Assembly (NCBI RefSeq): GCF_030272615.1
Contig: NC_081411.1
Span: 213,618,654 to 213,682,653 of the forward strand
DNA from: Cryptomeria japonica
Lineage: Eukaryota; Streptophyta; Pinopsida; Cupressales; Cupressaceae
Reading direction: 5' to 3'
Length of the DNA stretch: 64,000 nucleotides
Below, one piece after another: positions 59,008 to 64,000 of the stretch. Position 1 is the first letter of the stretch. Every line of letters starts with the position of its first letter. A program made the translations under genes and the position numbers. Below the pieces are notes generated by a model that had not been told where the DNA came from, ran no database searches, and worked only from the letters and a program-made list of their open reading frames with translations.

Positions 59008-59724
59008 CTTAAGTAATAATAAAAGAATATCTAATAATTTCAAAAATAATTTCATTTGCAAACTACAGAATTTTTAAAGTTTTAAATTTCTTTTCATTTT
59101 TACATTTAAACTTGCTATATAATATTGGTTGTAGAGCCTTTTGGTTCATGACATTCAGTTTTCACGGAACTGTTGTACTCTGCATATTTCAGATGCATAA
59201 TTTGCAATCTAAGAATCTCAAACTCGACCTCCAATTTTAACTCTGATAATTAAGTGGGGTCTACATAGTATTATTTATCACAGCCTTGGTATTACTGGCT
59301 ATTGGCTTTTGTCTTCTAGGAACTTGGGGTACTTAAAGGGGCATATACATGAAAGGAACCTAGGTTCCAACTAACCATGAGTCAGACTATGTATGTATCA
59401 TCAATGTGTTTTTATCTACATAACAAAAGGACGCGTCCCCGGCTATAATCCCATGTCCCCATACCAGGGACATTTCGGGGACTTGGAGATGGTTAGGGGA
59501 TGTCCCCCTAGCTTGCCCAAAATTGCAAAATTTGTGGGAAACATCCAGGCAACTTGGGGACGGCAGTGATTCTCAAAGGGGACATCCCCCCATCCCCAAT
59601 ATGGCTGGGGGACGTCCCCCTGTCCCCTCACCGTCCCGGGGATGGCCAGCCGTCCGCCTTTTCCCAGCACATTAAAAAAAAAAGACTCAAAATGCTCAAA
59701 AAAACATTTTTTTATTTTATTATA

Positions 59725-60010
59725 GGTCTGTAAAACTGGATTTTCACTAATATGATGGGTAAACATGTCTGAATCACTTCCAAAAGCACTTAGAAATAAT
59801 GAGCAGCAGCCTGGTAAAAAATTTCACAAACACTTAAAACTCGGTAGTGCATAAAAAAGTGGTTGCAGGTCTGCAATATTGGACTTTTCACAACTATGAT
59901 AGGTAAACAGGTCTGAATCATAGCCAAAAGCACTCAGAAATATGAATAACAGCTTGGTATAGGATTTCACAAACACCCAAAACCTTGTAGTGCATAAAGA
60001 AGCGGTCGTA
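59725..60010. repeat. 143-bp tandem repeat inside the hAT-like element
   Basis: Copies start at 59725 and 59868, with a few bases of a third at 60011. Shared words include GGTAAACA(T/G)GTCTGAATCA and TTTCACAAACAC. Confidence 0.85.
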
Positions 60011-60092
60011 GGTCATAATAGAAATGGAAGACTATCAAAATATCCTCCAACCAGAAAGAAACAATGAACTACATGCAAACAGGTGTTGGCAT

Positions 60093-60190
60093 ATTGACAA
60101 TGTATTTTCAATTATGAATGCATATTAAGTATTGACAATGAATTCTGAATTAGGAATGCATATTGAGGATTGACAATAAATTTTGAACAC
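60093..60190. repeat. 38-bp tandem repeat inside the hAT-like element
   Basis: ATTGACAATG-type units start at 60093, 60131 and 60169 and share GGAATGCATATTGA-like sequence. A further pair of about 50-base AT-rich units follows to about 60300. Confidence 0.75.
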
Positions 60191-60468
60191 AAATGTGGTA
60201 TGTTAAGGTTCTATAATATACATATACCTGCTTTATCCATGTTTTCATATGTGAATATAATGTATATATACATGCTTTATCTATTTTTCATATGAACATT
60301 CAAAATTTCCCTACATATTTAAAATTTTCCCTATATTTTATATAGCCGTCCCCTTTGCCATCCCCCAACTGTCCCCAAAATTGGCAAAAAAATGTGCTGT
60401 CCTGGAAACTCATCCTGCCGTCCCCTGTCATCCCCGTCCCGGAAACTTGGGGTAACATAGGTTTTTAT

Positions 60469-61341
60469 TATCATTTCTCTTACCTTCACATGCTTGAGCG
60501 CATCATCTTTAAGGTAGGCTGTTAAAGGTGTCGGCCATTGTGCTTCTATGCCGTGCTAGTATTAACAAATGAAGAGTATGTATTTCACCTCCAAATTTTA
60601 CTTACAAGAGATCAAGATATCTTTGATTAGAAACCTAAAATATGACAAAATATTGCCAGAAATCTAAAACAAAACTCCACAAAGACCAAAAAATGTTGCA
60701 CTAATAGCTGAGGTAAGATTAACAACGAACACTCACTTCCACATTTTTCTAGTTTACTTCTGATGTCAACTAGGCATAACATTGTCCTTTCGGATTCCTC
60801 TAAGATCTCATATTGATTGTCAAAGATCTATATCTAAGAGATCCATTGCCACTACGGACTAAATGGTAAAGAATCCACCATTGGGCAAAAAGATTGGAAT
60901 CAGGAAACTCGCCCAAACACTGAATAGTAAGCCCTTAAATTTAGAGCGAAAATTACCAAAATTTATTTTAAGAAATAGTGTATATCTGGTCACTTTCTAT
61001 GCATCGACCATATAACCATTCACTTGTGCAAGATACTGGCCAGGGGATACATAAATTATACTAATGGGCTGTAGTTCCTCTGCCAGATAATGCAGAATAT
61101 CATAATACCCAGTAAGGCTATATTCAATTTTCAGACCCTGCCTTGCCCAAAGAGTGTCTGAGTAAAAGGATGGCTAAAGTCTCCAAAAGCATGCCTCCAC
61201 TCTGCAGTTATGCCCCTAAGAGTCCTATTTCTAAAAGCACCCTAACAAAAAGAACATGCGTTTTGACCATCCAAAAAAGAACCAACATGCAAGATCAATG
61301 ATATCACAACCAAAAGTCTTCTCAGAAAACAACATCCTTAC
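60469..61341. other. 3' flank of SEC61G
   Basis: No gene on either strand; includes the expected 3' UTR of the minus-strand SEC61G gene. Confidence 0.5.
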
Positions 61342-61655
61342 CTATCCAGATCCAACAATGATGTTGTTAATTGGAATGAAAATCAATTTCACAAAGAACC
61401 CAACAAAACCCATCACAACGAACCCGATAGCTGTCCTGAATGCCACTTTACTGAACTCTGCAAAGTTAACACATTCCAAGCCCAATAAATATTTTTTCAT
61501 ATTAAAAATATATATGTATACAGGTAGAAGTAAAATTTACGACAGGATCAGGTCTTCTTACCTTTCCGATCTGGCTTGTGACATCTCTTAACGAGTCTGA
61601 TGCTATCTTTAGCAAACTCCTTCAAGGGTTGTACAACAGTGTCCACAGCCTCCAT
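61342..61655 (-). CDS. SEC61G: Protein transport protein SEC61 subunit gamma
   Basis: Exon 1 is 61655-61562 and exon 2 is 61457-61342 (minus strand). The intron (61561-61458) begins GTAAGA and ends TTTGCAG. Joined, 210 nt encode 69 residues and TAG, the usual plant length. Residues 1-31 form the cytosolic part ([20 protein letters not shown], then [11 protein letters not shown]). The single membrane anchor spans about residues 41-66 ([20 protein letters not shown]), and the tail is IIVGSG. This tail-anchored protein joins SEC61 alpha and beta in the ER translocon for co-translational protein import. Reading frame, splice sites and key residues are intact, so it looks functional. A leader intron is likely, because AAATTTCAG ends four bases before the ATG. 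Confidence 0.95.
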
Positions 61656-62800
61656 GATTCTGAAATTTACAGTCAGTTGTCTCAGAAAAATACAAAACAG
61701 AAACCCAGACCGTTGTTAAGATTTGGTCTTAACAATTACTAAATATTCAACTACGGAAAACCCCTCAACAACCAAATTTGAGATTAAAACCCATCGAATC
61801 ATCTCTGAAAAACAGAACAATGAAAGCCAAACCATTCTTAAAGCTTGGGCCTGACCATTAATTTATACCCGTATGCAGCACCGAACCCCAATTTCACGTC
61901 AGAATTTCTCAAAATAAAAAGCGTACCAAATCAAAACAAAAGTAGTCAGATCCGGTGACGAAAATTCCTCTATTGTCCTTGAACTCACAATTTGAAATGG
62001 GACTATTGCGATCAAAAGAGATCGAGACAAATTCAGATGGAAAGGACCTTGCTAGAACAAAAAAAAATCTAATCTTCAGGCTCGAACCCTAGGTTCAACC
62101 ATAAACCTCTGGATCTCGCATTCTTTCCCAAAAAATCCTCTAAAAGTGCTATAAATAAGAACATAGATGTATAAATGACAATTGTGACACCAATCCTAAC
62201 GGATCAACTCATAGTTACCCTTGAACACTACATAAACAATCTCGATGAAAACGATAACCTTGAAAGAAGCAAATTTTGCAATCTACATATACCGAATTAC
62301 ACCAGAAAAGGCTTGCCAGAGAAAGGATTACCAGTAAAATATAGATCTAAGCTCAATTCACGCGTTGTAAAAATGTAGAGCCGATCTATTCCACGATAAA
62401 AGCCTCCAAGAGTTCTACAATGGCGACCAGTATAAAACCTGACCTTAAAATTAGTCTCGACGGTATTAGTATTGGAAGAATTTACTGTTTTGTTTAAATA
62501 AATGATTTTTCGTCGGCTTGAAGTCGGGCTGAATAAGTCTTAAAATTGAATAAACTAGTAGACGTTGAACAGCACGAACTGGACGGTGATATAATACGCG
62601 TAGAGATGCTAGTAATTGGATTTAAGGTTTAATGGATATGTTTATAAATTTTTATAGTAAAGTAATATATAAAATTTTAGTGTATTTGTAAGTATTTATA
62701 AAGGTAATGTCATATATTGATAAAATAAAGAATACATAATACACAATTAAAAGTATATAAGAAATAAGAATAAAAATAAAAATATAGATAAAAACAAATT
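61656..62800 (-). other. SEC61G 5' region
   Basis: Contains the likely 5' UTR with an intron: acceptor at about 61660 and a plausible donor GTTATC near 62258, preceded by TTTCAAG on the minus strand. The promoter is not pinned down. The plus-strand frame at 62175-62378 lies over this leader and is not called a gene. From about 62640 the sequence becomes AT-rich. Confidence 0.4.
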
Positions 62801-62802
62801 TT

Positions 62803-63052
62803 AAGAAGTTTTGTAGTATTGGATAGAAGAATGATATGTCTATATTTACACATAAAATATAAGGAAAATAAATAAAAACATCTAAATATGTGTCTTGGAA
62901 GAAGTTTTATATAATTAGATAGAAGAACAATATGTCTATATTTACACACAAAATACCAAAAAAAAAAATACAAAACATCTAAATATGAGCTTTGGAAGAA
63001 GTTTTGTAGCATTTGATACTAGAACAATATGTCTATATTTACACACAAAATA
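62803..63052. repeat. 97-bp tandem repeat, about 2.6 copies
   Basis: Units start AAGAAGTTTT at 62803, 62899 and 62996 and share ATATGTCTATATTTACACA and CATCTAAATATG. The last partial unit merges directly into Gypsy coding sequence. Confidence 0.9.
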
Positions 63053-64000
63053 CATAAGTCTTGTGTACTACATAAGTCGTAATTTACTCGATTATGAAGT
63101 TCGATATATTTCAATAAATAAACAATGTCTTGCTCGTATTTTTGCAACTCAGAAGTTAAGACATTACCTCCTCAATGTTGAAACACGTGTTATCATCAAG
63201 TTTGATTCGTTAAAGCATCTCTTCTCTAAAACCAATTTTTCAGGATGCTTAGCAAAATGGATTATGTTAACTAAATTTGACCTTAAGTTTGTCTCTCAAA
63301 AAATGGTTAAAGGCCAATCTTTAACCAACCATCTTGCTAACACGTTTCCCCTTTCACTTATCCTAATCAAGGGACATTTCTCGATGAGCTTGTCCTTCCT
63401 TTAAATGTGGACAATACTTGGGATTTGTTCTTTGATTGATCTAGATGCCAAATCGGCTCCAGTGTTGGTGTGATATTAGTACCTCCTTCAAGAAAGTTGC
63501 TTCCTCTATCCTATTATCTAAATTTCCTATGCGTCAATAACATTGTTGAGTATGAAGCCCTTGTCATTAGATTGAAAGCGACTTTATCCTTTAAATTTTC
63601 AACACTTGCATATCTTTTGTGATTCACAATTGATCAGAAGACAAGTTATGGGAACATATCAAGCTAAAAAAACTTAACTCTAAGTATTGTGACTTAGTAT
63701 CATCATTGTTAAAGAAGTTTGCTTCTTACACCATAGATCCTGCCCCACAAAAAGATAATTGACAAGCAGATGCAATGGAAAGTGTTGCTTCCCTTATATC
63801 TATTGACAATCCTTCTATGGATTGCCAATTTATAATTCATAATCTTCCCTCTCCTATTGTTTTTTATAGTTCTAGTGAGATTTCTTGTTGTTATAACATG
63901 GATTTTGATGAGTGGTACTCACATATTATTCAATATTTGCATGATGGCACTTTTCCTGATCCCACAAGTAAAAATACTAGAACTTGAATTTGTAAACTTA
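63051..64000 (+). pseudogene. Ty3/Gypsy fragment with two RNase H-like regions
   Basis: The first part (to about 63400) is the RT-connected RNase H end: YYISRNLLDYEVRYISINKQ, CLARIFATQKLRHYLLNVET and WIMLTKFDLKFVSQKMVKG, then LTNHLA. A second RNase H-like domain follows after a shift, with NTWDLFFD then TGA, GVILVPPSRKLLPLSYYL and NNIVEYEALVIRLKATLSF. Such a second, archaeal-type RNase H is characteristic of the Tat lineage of plant Gypsy elements. A 63775-63987 frame continues into linker sequence. It is truncated at its left and broken by stops; the right end is beyond the window or lost. Confidence 0.8.

Larger units (their letters stand above)
59416..60460. mobile_element. hAT-like non-autonomous DNA element
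   Basis: 1,045 bp flanked by GTTTTTAT at 59408-59415 and 60461-60468, an exact 8-bp target-site duplication, the size used by hAT transposons. Ends are weak inverted repeats: CTACATAAC on the left and CTATGTTAC on the right (6/9). Just inside both ends are GC-rich arrays of GTCCCC/GGGGAC words, unlike the AT-rich centre. No transposase frame. Element type is inferred from the duplication size and end structure. Confidence 0.55.

Noticed and set aside
61256-61591. Plus-strand 111-codon frame
   Set aside because: It is the antisense shadow of SEC61G exon 2 and the intron.
62090-62115. tRNA-like GGCTCGAACCCT
   Set aside because: It superficially resembles a T-loop, but no anticodon or acceptor stem could be folded around it. 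No tRNA gene was found anywhere in the window.
62175-62378. Plus-strand 67-codon frame preceded by TATAAATA
   Set aside because: It overlaps the probable SEC61G leader region, has no recognisable domain, and the TATA word is common in AT-rich sequence.

Overview
This window looks like a gene-poor, repeat-dense stretch of a seed-plant nuclear genome, most likely a gymnosperm. The reasons are two spliced genes with GT-AG introns, plant-type LINE, Copia and Ty3/Gypsy remnants, low G+C, and degenerate retroelement-type reading frames that resemble, from memory only, uncharacterised conifer proteins. Species cannot be decided from the sequence alone. There is no bacterial, plasmid or organellar gene structure.

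Layout. 0-9.7 kb: a GC-rich degenerate repeat and TATA box precede a long decayed gene (731-4587). A Ty3/Gypsy integrase relic follows, then an AT-rich unit present twice in tandem, one copy split by a short insertion. 10.5-10.8 kb: a compact two-exon gene on the minus strand for a 54-residue Gly/Pro-rich, Cys-run protein. 14-18 kb: a minus-strand LTR element whose LTR carries a 5'-truncated LINE with a 19-bp target-site duplication. 18.3-34.9 kb: two inverted repeat arms enclose a nearly complete LINE (19492-26805, exact 15-bp target-site duplication), purine-rich tracts, and a 5.7-kb minisatellite built of a 20-bp core in alternating orientation. 35.8-40.5 kb: a second, decayed LINE on the minus strand. 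42.3-46.3 kb: Gypsy LTR and gag fragments and a SINE-like insertion. 50-59 kb: scattered exon-like segments on both strands, a tandem duplication, and an internally deleted Copia element with both LTRs and a 5-bp target-site duplication. 59.4-60.5 kb: a hAT-like non-autonomous element. 61.3-61.7 kb: an intact two-exon SEC61 gamma gene on the minus strand. 62.8-64 kb: tandem repeats and a Gypsy fragment with two RNase H-like stretches.

The most interesting object is the LINE at 19.5-26.8 kb. Its target-site duplication encloses the usual gag-like ORF1 and the endonuclease/RT/RNase H ORF2. It also encloses a third, unrelated reading frame of about 1.7 kb downstream of RNase H. The only genes that look functional are SEC61G and probably the small Gly/Pro/Cys gene; nearly everything else is mobile-element debris at different stages of decay.
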